This document shows positions 6,918 through 13,707 of a stretch of 16,378 nucleotides of DNA, in pieces (position 1 is the stretch's first letter; each line of letters starts with the position of its first letter). The translations under genes were made by a program, and so were the position numbers. The notes below the pieces were generated by a model, which did not search any database, had not been told where the DNA came from, and was given only the letters and a program-made list of their open reading frames with translations. Source of the stretch: DATILI01 sp035476635 (GTDB lineage Bacteria; Pseudomonadota; Gammaproteobacteria; Burkholderiales; Burkholderiaceae_C); assembly GCA_035476635.1 (NCBI GenBank), contig DATILI010000341.1, positions 1 to 16,378 of the forward strand, read 5' to 3'.

Positions 6918-7991
6918 ATGGCAAATGAGACAATGACTCGGATGTTAGTCGAGAAAAATGTCCCGCTCCAGCCGTATAACAGCTTTGGCATCGTAGCCCG
7001 GGCGCATACGCTGGTGCGCGTGGCGGCCGAGGAGGATGTGCGGCAGGTGCTGGCCGACCCTGAGCTGCAGCCCCAATCGAAATTCGTGTTGGGCGGCGGC
7101 AGCAACATCGTGCTGACCGGCGACGTCAGGCCGGTGGTGCTCAAGGTCGAGGTGCCGGGGCGGCGCTTGGTCGAGGAGACGGCCAAGGCCTGGATCGTGG
7201 AAGCCGGTGCGGGGGAGAACTGGCACGACTTCGTGACCTGGACCCTGCAGCAGGGCTACCCGGGGCTGGAAAACCTGGCGCTGATTCCCGGAACCGTGGG
7301 CGGCTCGCCGGTGCAGAACGTGGGCGCCTATGGCATCGAGGTGCAGGACCGCTTTGAATCGCTCGATGCGATCGACCTCGGCACGGGCAATAGCTTCACG
7401 CTGAATGCCGCGCAGTGCGCCTTCGGCTACCGGGATTCGGTGTTCAAGCATGCGTCCACCCTGGGCCTGGCCGGCAGGGCCTTGATCACACGGGTGCGCT
7501 TTCGCCTGCCCAAACCCTGGAAGGCCGTGCTCGGCTACCTGGACCTGGAAAAAAAGCGCGTGGAGTCGCAGGTCGATGCCCCTTCCGCGCAGCAAATCTA
7601 CGACTGGGTCTGCGCCATTCGCAGCGCCAAGCTGCCCGACCCGCGCGTCATCGGCAACGCCGGCAGCTTTTTCAAGAACCCCACCGTCAGCCCTGACCAG
7701 TGCGCCGACATCATCGCGCGTGAGCCGCGCATCGTGCACTACCCGATGCCCGACGGTTCCATCAAGCTGGCCGCAGGCTGGCTGATCGATGCCTGCGGCT
7801 GGAAAGGCAAGTCCGTCGGCAACGCGGCGGTCTACGATAAACAGGCCCTGGTGCTGGTGAACCGGGGCGGCGCCGGCGGCGGCTCCTCCAACGCCACCGG
7901 TGGCGAAGTCATGACCCTGGCGCGCGCCATCCAGACCAGCGTCTACGAGCGCTTCGGCATCCGGCTCGAGCCCGAGCCGGTGGTGGTTTAG
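6918..7991 (+). CDS. murB: UDP-N-acetylenolpyruvoylglucosamine reductase MurB
   Basis: A 357-residue FAD-dependent enzyme that reduces UDP-GlcNAc-enolpyruvate to UDP-MurNAc with NADPH, the second committed step of peptidoglycan synthesis, in the cytosol. It follows the E. coli type (type I) order: YNSFGI, GGGSNIVL, GAGENWHDFV, PGLENLALIPGTVGGSPVQN, NVGAYG, FGYRDSVFKH and GNAGSFFKNP. The catalytic residues are visible as Arg172, Ser250 and Glu351 in LEPE. Length is slightly above the 342 of E. coli. The start is uncertain: ATG at 6918 has GAGGGG eleven bases upstream, while ATGs at 6933 and 6942 would give a shorter N-terminus closer to the family. Residue numbers assume 6918. It is divergent from yajQ and followed after 11 bases by the Gly-rich membrane protein. 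Confidence 0.95.
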   Translation: MANETMTRMLVEKNVPLQPYNSFGIVARAHTLVRVAAEEDVRQVLADPELQPQSKFVLGGGSNIVLTGDVRPVVLKVEVPGRRLVEETAKAWIVEAGAGENWHDFVTWTLQQGYPGLENLALIPGTVGGSPVQNVGAYGIEVQDRFESLDAIDLGTGNSFTLNAAQCAFGYRDSVFKHASTLGLAGRALITRVRFRLPKPWKAVLGYLDLEKKRVESQVDAPSAQQIYDWVCAIRSAKLPDPRVIGNAGSFFKNPTVSPDQCADIIAREPRIVHYPMPDGSIKLAAGWLIDACGWKGKSVGNAAVYDKQALVLVNRGGAGGGSSNATGGEVMTLARAIQTSVYERFGIRLEPEPVVV

Positions 7992-8002
7992 GCCAACTTC
8001 CG

Positions 8003-8821
8003 ATGGAACTTCACACCCCCCACCTGTTGCTGCGCCACCGTGTGGCATGGGTTGTTTGGGTGCGGCGCGCGGTCTGGCTGCTGTTGCCGCTGGTGCTCGT
8101 GGCGAGCTTCTGGCGCAGCGGCTGCATCGGGTGTGCCGTCTTTGGCCTGGTGGTGAGCGGCTTGCTGGCCGCTGCCTTGTCGGCGTGGGAGCGCAGCCTG
8201 CGCCGCCAGTTCATTCGCGATGCGGTGATTCCGCGCTATCTGGTGGCCAAGCTGCAGGCGGCGCATCCGCAGCTCAAGGCCGGCGATGCCGAACTGGTGC
8301 TGCGCGGCCTGCGGCAGTTTTTCATGGCGCACCTGCGCAGCGGCGGCAAGTTCGTGGCGATGCCTTCGCGCGCCGTGGACACCGCCTGGCACGAATTCAT
8401 CCTGCACACCAAGGCCTACCAGGGCTGGTGCAACGTCGCCTTTGGCGCCATGCTGCACCACACACCGGCCGAGGTGCTGGGGCGCGACCCCAAGCGCAAC
8501 GACGGCCTGCGCCGCTCCTGGTACTGGGCCTGCAAGGAGGAAAGCATCGACCCGCGCAAACCCGCGCGGCTGCCGCTCCTGTTCGCGCTGGACCGCAAGT
8601 TCGCAATCCCCGGCGGTTTCAGCTACGTGCCCGACTGCAGCGCCATCAACCGCGCCGGCAGTTCCGGCGACCATTGCGGTACCAGCTTTGGCGAAAGCAG
8701 CGATGGCGCGGGCGATGCCGGCGGCTTTGGCGGCAGCGAAAGCAGCAGCTCCGGCGACGGCGGTTCGGATGGCGGCAGCGGTTGCGGCGGTGGAGGCTGC
8801 GGAGGAGGAGGAGGGGACTGA
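8003..8821 (+). CDS. Membrane protein with GRDP-like core and Gly/Ser/Cys-rich tail
   Basis: A 272-residue protein of unknown function. Two hydrophobic segments (about 22-37 and 41-60) predict membrane anchoring at the N-terminus. A conserved-looking core follows, with AVDTAWHEFILHTKAYQGWC (124-143): the pattern VD-x-x-WH-x5-Y-x-x-C resembles the glycine-rich domain-containing protein (GRDP-like, PF07173/DUF1399) core known mainly from plants and also found in bacteria. Other features are a His pair (152-153), RSWYWACKEESIDP (171-184) and LPLLFALDRKF (190-200). The tail (about 212-272) is almost wholly Gly, Ser, Asp and Cys, ending in repeated CGGGG units (Cys261, Cys266). The family link is from memory. 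It begins 11 bases after murB, which suggests co-transcription. No strong ribosome binding site is seen. It converges on argG. Confidence 0.7.
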   Translation: MELHTPHLLLRHRVAWVVWVRRAVWLLLPLVLVASFWRSGCIGCAVFGLVVSGLLAAALSAWERSLRRQFIRDAVIPRYLVAKLQAAHPQLKAGDAELVLRGLRQFFMAHLRSGGKFVAMPSRAVDTAWHEFILHTKAYQGWCNVAFGAMLHHTPAEVLGRDPKRNDGLRRSWYWACKEESIDPRKPARLPLLFALDRKFAIPGGFSYVPDCSAINRAGSSGDHCGTSFGESSDGAGDAGGFGGSESSSSGDGGSDGGSGCGGGGCGGGGGD

Positions 8822-8840
8822 TCCTCCCCCCAGTCCGCCC

Positions 8841-10178
8841 TTATTTGCCCTTTTCGTTGCCCAGGCTGGGCAAGGCCGTGCCGGCGCTGACTGAGAGCAG
8901 GCCGGCCTTGGCGTAGATGCCCAGCTTGTCGCGCGTGTCCACGATGTCCAGGTTGCGCATGGTCAGCTGGCCGATGCGGTCGCGGGGCGAGAAGGTGGAC
9001 TCGCCCTTTTCCATGGTCAGGCGCTCGGGCTGGTAGGTCAGGTTGGGCGAATCGGTGTTGAGCAGCGAGTAGTCGTTGCCGCGGCGCAGCTCCAGCGTGA
9101 CTTCGCCGGTGATGGCGCGTGCCACCCAGCGCTGCGCGCTTTCGCGCAGCATGATGGCTTGCGGGTCGAACCAGCGGCCCTGGTACAGCAGGCGGCCGAG
9201 CTTCAATCCATTCATGCGGTACTGCTCGATGGTGTCTTCGTTGTGGATGCCGGTCACCAGGCGCTCGTAGGCGATGAACAGCAGCGCCAGGCCAGGGGCC
9301 TCGTAGATGCCGCGGCTCTTGGCCTCGATGATGCGGTTCTCGATCTGGTCGCTCATGCCCAGGCCGTGGCGCCCGCCGATGCGATTGGCTTCCAGAATCA
9401 GCTCCACCGGGTCGGCAAAGGTCTTGCCGTTGAGCGCAACCGGCTGGCCTTCTTCGAAGCGCACCGTGACTTCCTCGGCCTTCACCTGTACGTCGTCGCG
9501 CCAGAATGCCACGCCCATGATCGGGTTGACGATGCGGATACCGCTGTTCAGGTGTTCCAGGTCCTTGGCCTCGTGCGTGGCGCCCAGCATGTTGGAGTCG
9601 GTGGAATAGGCTTTCTCGGCCGACATCTTGTAGCCAAAGCCTGCCTTGGTCATGAAGGCCGACATCTCGGCCCGCCCGCCCAGCTCGTCGATGAACAGCT
9701 GGTCCAGCCAGGGCTTGTAGATCTTGAGGTCGGGGTTGGTCAGCAGGCCGTAGCGGTAAAAGCGCTCGATGTCGTTGCCCTTGTAGGTGCTGCCGTCGCC
9801 CCAGATGTTGACGTCGTCTTCCTTCATCGCCGCCACCAGCATGGTGCCGGTCACGGCGCGGCCCAGCGGTGTGGTGTTGAAGTAGGTGATGCCGGCGGTG
9901 GAGATGTGGAAGGCGCCGGCCTGCAGCGCGGCGATGCCTTCGTTGGCGAGCTGGCTGCGGCAGTCGATGAGACGGGCTTTCTCCGCGCCGTACTGCATCG
10001 CCTTGCGCGGGATTTCGTCGTAGTCCGGCTCGTCCGGCTGGCCCAAGTTGGCCGTGTAGGCGTAGGGGATGGCTCCCTTGAGCTTCATCCAGTGCAAGGC
10101 GGCGCTGGTGTCCAGGCCGCCGGAAAAGGCGATGCCGACTTTCTGGCCGGCGGGGAGGTCTTGAAGAATGGTGGCCAT
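8841..10178 (-). CDS. argG: Argininosuccinate synthase ArgG
   Basis: A 445-residue cytosolic enzyme that joins citrulline and aspartate with ATP to form argininosuccinate, the penultimate step of arginine synthesis. The N-terminal PP-loop AFSGGLDTSAALHWM begins at residue 17, with the ATP-binding SGGLDTS at 19-25. Other hallmarks are YTANLGQPDEPDYDEIP, TTPLGRAVTGTMLV, GDGSTYKGNDIERFYRYG and STDSNMLGATHEAKDLE. Length and motifs match the longer E. coli-type class (about 447 residues), not the roughly 400-residue class. It starts 12 bases after ppnP on the same strand and is probably translated from the same message. No other arginine gene and no clear ARG-box-like operator was seen in the short upstream gaps. 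Confidence 0.97.
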   Translation of the reverse strand: MATILQDLPAGQKVGIAFSGGLDTSAALHWMKLKGAIPYAYTANLGQPDEPDYDEIPRKAMQYGAEKARLIDCRSQLANEGIAALQAGAFHISTAGITYFNTTPLGRAVTGTMLVAAMKEDDVNIWGDGSTYKGNDIERFYRYGLLTNPDLKIYKPWLDQLFIDELGGRAEMSAFMTKAGFGYKMSAEKAYSTDSNMLGATHEAKDLEHLNSGIRIVNPIMGVAFWRDDVQVKAEEVTVRFEEGQPVALNGKTFADPVELILEANRIGGRHGLGMSDQIENRIIEAKSRGIYEAPGLALLFIAYERLVTGIHNEDTIEQYRMNGLKLGRLLYQGRWFDPQAIMLRESAQRWVARAITGEVTLELRRGNDYSLLNTDSPNLTYQPERLTMEKGESTFSPRDRIGQLTMRNLDIVDTRDKLGIYAKAGLLSVSAGTALPSLGNEKGK

Positions 10179-10190
10179 GGTAGAAAGGCT

Positions 10191-10520
10191 TCAGCCGAAG
10201 TGGCAGATGTAGTGGTAGGCGTTTTCCACGCGGATCTCGAACTTCGCATTGCCCGGTACGCTGAACTTCTCGCCGGCAGAAGACTTGACCCAGGCATCGC
10301 TGCCGGCAAGCTTGTATTCGCAGGCGCCGGCCACGCATTCCATGATCTCGGGCGCGCCGGTGTTGAAGGTCAAGGTGGCGGGCAGGATCACGCCCACGGA
10401 TTTCTTCGTGCCATCGGCCAGGGTGATGCCGTGGCTCACGCATTTGCCATCGAAGTAGACGTTGGCCTGGGTCGTGACGGACACGCCGTCGATTTTTTCG
10501 GTGCTCATTTCGGTGCTCAT
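10191..10520 (-). CDS. ppnP: Pyrimidine/purine nucleoside phosphorylase PpnP
   Basis: A small cupin-fold protein (109 residues from 10520, 105 from 10508) of the YaiE/DUF1255 family. E. coli PpnP (94 residues) phosphorolyses several purine and pyrimidine nucleosides. Seen: VSVTTQANVYFDGKCVSHGI, FNTGAPEIMECVAGACEYKL and SFxVPGxxxFEIRV-like EKFSVPGNAKFEIRV, all typical. Two start codons are possible because the first twelve bases of the gene (ATGAGCACCGAA) are exactly duplicated in tandem; the product begins MSTEMSTEKIDGV. MSTEKIDGV alone is probably the ancestral start. There is no good Shine-Dalgarno site at either. A six-codon reading frame ends across the first start (see findings). It precedes argG by 12 bases. 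Confidence 0.92.
   Translation of the reverse strand: MSTEMSTEKIDGVSVTTQANVYFDGKCVSHGITLADGTKKSVGVILPATLTFNTGAPEIMECVAGACEYKLAGSDAWVKSSAGEKFSVPGNAKFEIRVENAYHYICHFG
10497..10520 (-). repeat. 12-bp tandem duplication containing the ppnP start codon
   Basis: ATGAGCACCGAA occurs twice back to back in the coding sense (10520-10509 and 10508-10497) with no mismatch, so the gene has two in-frame ATG codons each encoding Met-Ser-Thr-Glu. A shorter likeness, ATGAGCA, appears at 10545-10539 upstream. Confidence 0.95.
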
Positions 10521-10555
10521 TCGCGGGCTACTTTCATATGCTCATGTGCTCTCGT

Positions 10556-10570
10556 CGCGGGCCTTCCGCG
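10556..10570 (-). other. Small GC hairpin between AGE-fold gene and ppnP
   Basis: CGCGG, a five-base loop and CCGCG form a perfect five-base-pair stem in the 69-base gap. No T-run follows on either strand, so it is not a standard terminator. It could mark partial transcription stopping between the lipoprotein gene and ppnP, or be chance. Confidence 0.25.
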
Positions 10571-10589
10571 GCGAACCCATGATTTTAAG

Positions 10590-11873
10590 TTACTGGCGCG
10601 CGCCTTGCGCCCATTGCATGGCGGCCAGGTGCATGCCAGTCATGTGATAGGGGTCGGGCTGCTCCTCGGGGCAGCCGTTTTCGCGGCATTTTTTCTTCAG
10701 GCTGAAGAACCAGCCGCCCCGCTCGGCGTCGATGAACTGGTCGCGCACCAGCGCCAGGGTTTGCTCGTAGCGGCGCCACAGGTCCTTCTTGCCGCTGGCC
10801 GCGGCGGCGGCTTGCAGGGCGCGCAGGCACTCGGCCTGCTGCCACCAGAACTTTCCCTTGTCCACGCTGCCATCGGCAAACGCGCGGTTGAAGGCACCGC
10901 CATCGATTTCGTCGTAGCCCAGCTTGAGCGCATAGGCCAGCACGCGCTCGGCCGCCTGCGGAAAAATGGCCGAGAGGCCGCGGCTTTCCGCGCCCAGCAG
11001 CAGGTGGCTCCATTCGAACTGATGGCCCAGGTCGATGTAGCCGCCCTGGTCCTTGGCCTGGATCGGCTTCCATTGCGCGTCGTACCACTCGGGGATGAAG
11101 GCGCTGCCGTCCGGCTGGCCCTGCAGCAGCTTGTAGACCACGAAATTGCCGACGCTGGTGGCGCCCGCGCGCGCTGCCGGGTCTTGCGTTGCGTCGACCA
11201 GGGCGAGCAGCGCCTCGAACATGTGCATCACCGGGTTTTGCGAGCGGTTGCCGGGGGCGCCCAAGGTGAAGTCGCGCGGTGCGTCGCCGCGAAAACCGCC
11301 CTGCGCGTCACGCAGCGAGCGGTCAATGGTTTGCCAGGTGGCCAGGGCCGCCGTGCGGTAGCGCTCGTCTTTCGTGACGCGGTACAGGTGCGACAAGGCA
11401 AATAACGCAAAGGCGTGGCCGTAGGTGTTCTTGTGGCCGGCAACGACCTTGCCTTCAGGCGACACGCGATAAAAGAAGCCGCCATGCAGCGGGTCCTGAA
11501 AATGCGTGAGAAGAAAATCCGCGCCGCGCAGCGCCGCATCGAGGTAGCGCTTGTCGCGCGTCACCTCGTAGCCCATGGCCATGGCGTAGATGAGTCGGCT
11601 TTGGCCGGTCAGGTCGCCTGGCTGCTGCGCCTTGGGCGTCCAGTTGCGGTCCACCGCGGTGCGAAACAAGCCGGTCTCGGTCGGTGCCACGGCCAGCCAG
11701 CGCGCGAGGTGGCCGTCCACCAGGCTTTTGCGCTGCCAGTCGGCGTCGATGCGCTGGCCTTCGTTGCTGCGCAATTGATCGCAGCCGGCGAGCAGGCCAA
11801 ACAAGGTAGCCAGCAGTGCCAGAACCAGCGTCCGGGCCAGGCGGGGCGAGAGGCTGCGGGGGCGCGGTTGCAT
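10590..11873 (-). CDS. AGE-fold (N-acylglucosamine 2-epimerase family) lipoprotein
   Basis: A 427-residue protein with an export signal and an (alpha/alpha)6-barrel sugar isomerase/epimerase-type domain. Residues 1-30 hold a basic start, a hydrophobic core and the lipobox LLAGC, with the lipidated cysteine predicted at 31 and Asp at the +2 position, which in enteric bacteria retains lipoproteins at the inner membrane. The barrel shows family motifs: GGFFYRVSPEG, KNTYGHAFALFALSHLY (148-164), NPVMHMFEALLAL (213-225), DLGHQFEWSHLLL (281-293, His284 and Glu287), WWQQAECLRAL (343-353), and a late histidine in PYHMTGMHL (409-415). Most AGE-family enzymes are cytosolic; they interconvert GlcNAc/ManNAc, mannose/fructose or similar sugars, or act on cellobiose. 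The substrate here is unknown. I chose the ATG at 11873 because the signal peptide starts there; in-frame sequence upstream is antisense to nothing meaningful and belongs to the YffB gene region. Confidence 0.85.
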   Translation of the reverse strand: MQPRPRSLSPRLARTLVLALLATLFGLLAGCDQLRSNEGQRIDADWQRKSLVDGHLARWLAVAPTETGLFRTAVDRNWTPKAQQPGDLTGQSRLIYAMAMGYEVTRDKRYLDAALRGADFLLTHFQDPLHGGFFYRVSPEGKVVAGHKNTYGHAFALFALSHLYRVTKDERYRTAALATWQTIDRSLRDAQGGFRGDAPRDFTLGAPGNRSQNPVMHMFEALLALVDATQDPAARAGATSVGNFVVYKLLQGQPDGSAFIPEWYDAQWKPIQAKDQGGYIDLGHQFEWSHLLLGAESRGLSAIFPQAAERVLAYALKLGYDEIDGGAFNRAFADGSVDKGKFWWQQAECLRALQAAAAASGKKDLWRRYEQTLALVRDQFIDAERGGWFFSLKKKCRENGCPEEQPDPYHMTGMHLAAMQWAQGARQ

Positions 11874-11896
11874 GGTGTGCGTTCCGAGTTGGGTTT

Positions 11897-12268
11897 CTAG
11901 CGAGCCGGCGTTGGCGCCAGCACGGTCCAGGCTGCCGGGTCGAACCCGATCGTGGTGCTGGTGCCCCATTCGACGACGGGGCGCTTGATCACGCTGGGTG
12001 TTGCGATCATCAGTACCCGGGCGCTGGCCGCATCGGTGACGCCGGCCTGCACGGCTTCGTCCAGCTTGCGCCACATCGTGCCCTTGCGGTTTACCAGCCT
12101 TTCCCAGCCCAGCGTCCGGATCCAGGCGTCAAGCTGGGGCTCGGGCACACCCTGTTTCTTGTAGTCATGAAAACGGTAGGCTACGCCGTGCTCGTCAAGC
12201 CACTGGCGGGCTTTCTTGACGGTGTCGCAGTTGGGAATGCCATAGAGGGTGACGGTATCGGACTTCAT
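11897..12268 (-). CDS. yffB: YffB/ArsC-Spx family thioredoxin-fold protein
   Basis: A 123-residue member of the ArsC/Spx/YffB family. Seen: the start VTLYGIPNCDTVKKARQWL with a single cysteine (Cys14) and no CxxC pair, FHDYKKQG, and the end motif PSVIKRPVVE with the conserved arginine (Arg96). In E. coli, YffB resembles arsenate reductase but appears not to reduce arsenate; related Spx proteins regulate transcription. No arsenic genes lie nearby, so arsenate reduction is unlikely. The ATG at 12268 gives the usual N-terminus; another in-frame ATG at 12283 would add five residues. The frame stays open far upstream, antisense to folC, but that extension has no family support. The lipoprotein gene starts 23 bases downstream. 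It is divergent from folC. Confidence 0.88.
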   Translation of the reverse strand: MKSDTVTLYGIPNCDTVKKARQWLDEHGVAYRFHDYKKQGVPEPQLDAWIRTLGWERLVNRKGTMWRKLDEAVQAGVTDAASARVLMIATPSVIKRPVVEWGTSTTIGFDPAAWTVLAPTPAR

Positions 12269-12311
12269 GGGCGGATTTTGCATCACGCCGCAAGCGCTGT
12301 TACATCTGCGG

Positions 12312-12330
12312 CTGATCGCGCCTGATCGCG
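12312..12330. repeat. Direct repeat CTGATCGCG, two copies at 10-bp spacing
   Basis: CTGATCGCG at 12312-12320 and again at 12322-12330, one helical turn apart, in the 129-base divergent region between the yffB-like gene and folC. A decayed third unit (CTGCGCGGG) follows. It could be an operator or chance in GC-rich DNA. Confidence 0.5.
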
Positions 12331-12397
12331 GCTGCGCGGGGTCTTTGGCTGGTGGTTCGCGGCGGGCAGTCATTTCGCGTCGACAATGTGGCCCCGT

Positions 12398-13696
12398 ATG
12401 AAAACACTGCAAGACTGGCTGGCGCATTGCGAGCGCCTGCACCCCAAGACGATCGAAATGGGCCTGGACCGCGCACGCCAGGTGGCGCAGCGCATGGGCC
12501 TGGCGTTCGATTGCCCCGTCATCACCGTGGCCGGGACCAATGGCAAGGGTTCGACTTGCGCCATGCTGGAGGCGATCCTGTTGCAAGCGGGCTACCGCAC
12601 GGGGGTCTACTCCTCGCCGCACCTGGTGCATTTTGAAGAACGCTGCCGGATTGGCGGCGATGTCGTCAAGGACATCGATTTTCTCGCGCACTTTGAGGCG
12701 GTGGAAAGCGCCCGAACCCAGGGCGACGAAATCAGCCTGAGCTATTTTGAATTCACCACGCTGGCGATCATGCAGCTCATGGCCAAGGCGGGCCTGGACG
12801 CGGCGATCCTCGAGGTGGGCCTGGGGGGCCGGCTCGATGCGGTCAACATCATCGACACCGATTGCGCGGTGATCACCAGTATCGACCTGGACCACACCGA
12901 GCTTCTGGGCACGGATCGCGAAAGCATCGGCTTCGAGAAGGCCGGCATCCTGCGCCCGGGCAGGCCGGCTATCGTGAGCGACCCCGTGCCGCCGCAAAGT
13001 GTCATCGACCACGCGCTGCGCATCGGTGCCGATCTTTGGCGCTTTGGGCAGGACTTCAATTTCTCGGGCGACAAGCAGCAGTGGGGCTGGGCCGGGCGCG
13101 GCAGGCGCTACAGCGGCATGGCCTATCCGGCGCTGCGCGGGGCGAACCAGCTGGTGAATGCTTCGGGCGTTCTCGCTGCGCTTACCGCACTGCGCGAGCG
13201 CCTGCCGGTGACGGCGCAGGCGGTGCGCAACGGCCTGTCGCTGGTCGAATTGCCCGGGCGCTTCCAGATCGTTCCCGGCCAGCCCACCTTGGTGCTGGAT
13301 GTGGCGCACAACACGCATTCGGTTGCCGCCCTGGCGGCCAATCTCGATGCGATGGGTTTTTTCCCAACCACGCATGCGGTGTTCGGCGCCATGGGCGACA
13401 AGGATCTGGGGCCCATGTTCACGCGCATCGGCCCGCTGATCGACCGCTGGTATTTCACCGACCTGCCGACGCCGCGCGCGGCATCTGCCGCCGATCTGCA
13501 GGCGCGTTGGCAGGCGCAGGAGCCGCGCAAGGATGTACTTGCAAACGCTTACAGCGAACCCATGTATGCCCTTCAGGCGGCGATCGATGCGGCTGACCCC
13601 GCTGATAGAATCGTCGTCTTTGGTTCGTTCTACACGGTGGGGGGCGTTATCAAGGACGGAATACCCCGCCTGCATGCCAAACACCTCGACGCGTAG
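12398..13696 (+). CDS. folC: Bifunctional folylpolyglutamate synthase/dihydrofolate synthase FolC
   Basis: A 432-residue Mur-ligase-fold cytosolic enzyme that adds glutamate to dihydropteroate and then to folates, using ATP. Seen: the P-loop VAGTNGKGST (44-53), YSSPHLVHFEER (71-82), SYFEFTTLAIMQL (115-127), LEVGLGGRLDAVN (138-150), SIDLDHTELLG (161-171), and FEKAGI with the lysine (181) that is carbamylated in this fold. LDVAHNTHSV and GAMGDKDL mark the C-terminal domain. I chose the ATG at 12398 because MKTLQDWLAHCERLHPKT is the typical beginning; the in-frame ATG at 12386 adds four residues. No clear ribosome binding site or promoter was recognised. It leads a four-gene run, with the SPOR gene starting 11 bases after its stop. 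Confidence 0.96.
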   Translation: MKTLQDWLAHCERLHPKTIEMGLDRARQVAQRMGLAFDCPVITVAGTNGKGSTCAMLEAILLQAGYRTGVYSSPHLVHFEERCRIGGDVVKDIDFLAHFEAVESARTQGDEISLSYFEFTTLAIMQLMAKAGLDAAILEVGLGGRLDAVNIIDTDCAVITSIDLDHTELLGTDRESIGFEKAGILRPGRPAIVSDPVPPQSVIDHALRIGADLWRFGQDFNFSGDKQQWGWAGRGRRYSGMAYPALRGANQLVNASGVLAALTALRERLPVTAQAVRNGLSLVELPGRFQIVPGQPTLVLDVAHNTHSVAALAANLDAMGFFPTTHAVFGAMGDKDLGPMFTRIGPLIDRWYFTDLPTPRAASAADLQARWQAQEPRKDVLANAYSEPMYALQAAIDAADPADRIVVFGSFYTVGGVIKDGIPRLHAKHLDA

Positions 13697-13707
13697 GTCT
13701 GCACTTC

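Noticed and set aside
4778..6928. 716-codon plus-strand frame opposite the HD-GYP-like, protease and yajQ genes
   Set aside because: It runs through three real genes on the other strand, with no recognisable motif and shadow composition.
8810..8827. GGAGG/CCTCC inverted repeat between the convergent Gly-rich gene and argG, as a bidirectional terminator
   Set aside because: Only five base pairs, mostly inside the Gly-codon tail, and no T-run on either side.
9159..11405. 748-codon open frame on the plus strand, opposite argG, ppnP and the AGE-fold gene
   Set aside because: It is antisense to three well-recognised genes, has low-complexity His/Gly/Ala/Val composition and shows no domain. Long antisense frames are common in GC-rich DNA.
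11897..12268. Arsenate reductase as the function of the ArsC-like gene
   Set aside because: No arsenic resistance genes nearby, and the sequence looks closer to YffB than to ArsC.
12269..13684. Long N-terminal extension of the yffB-like frame
   Set aside because: The extension is antisense to folC and lacks any motif; the family start is at 12268.
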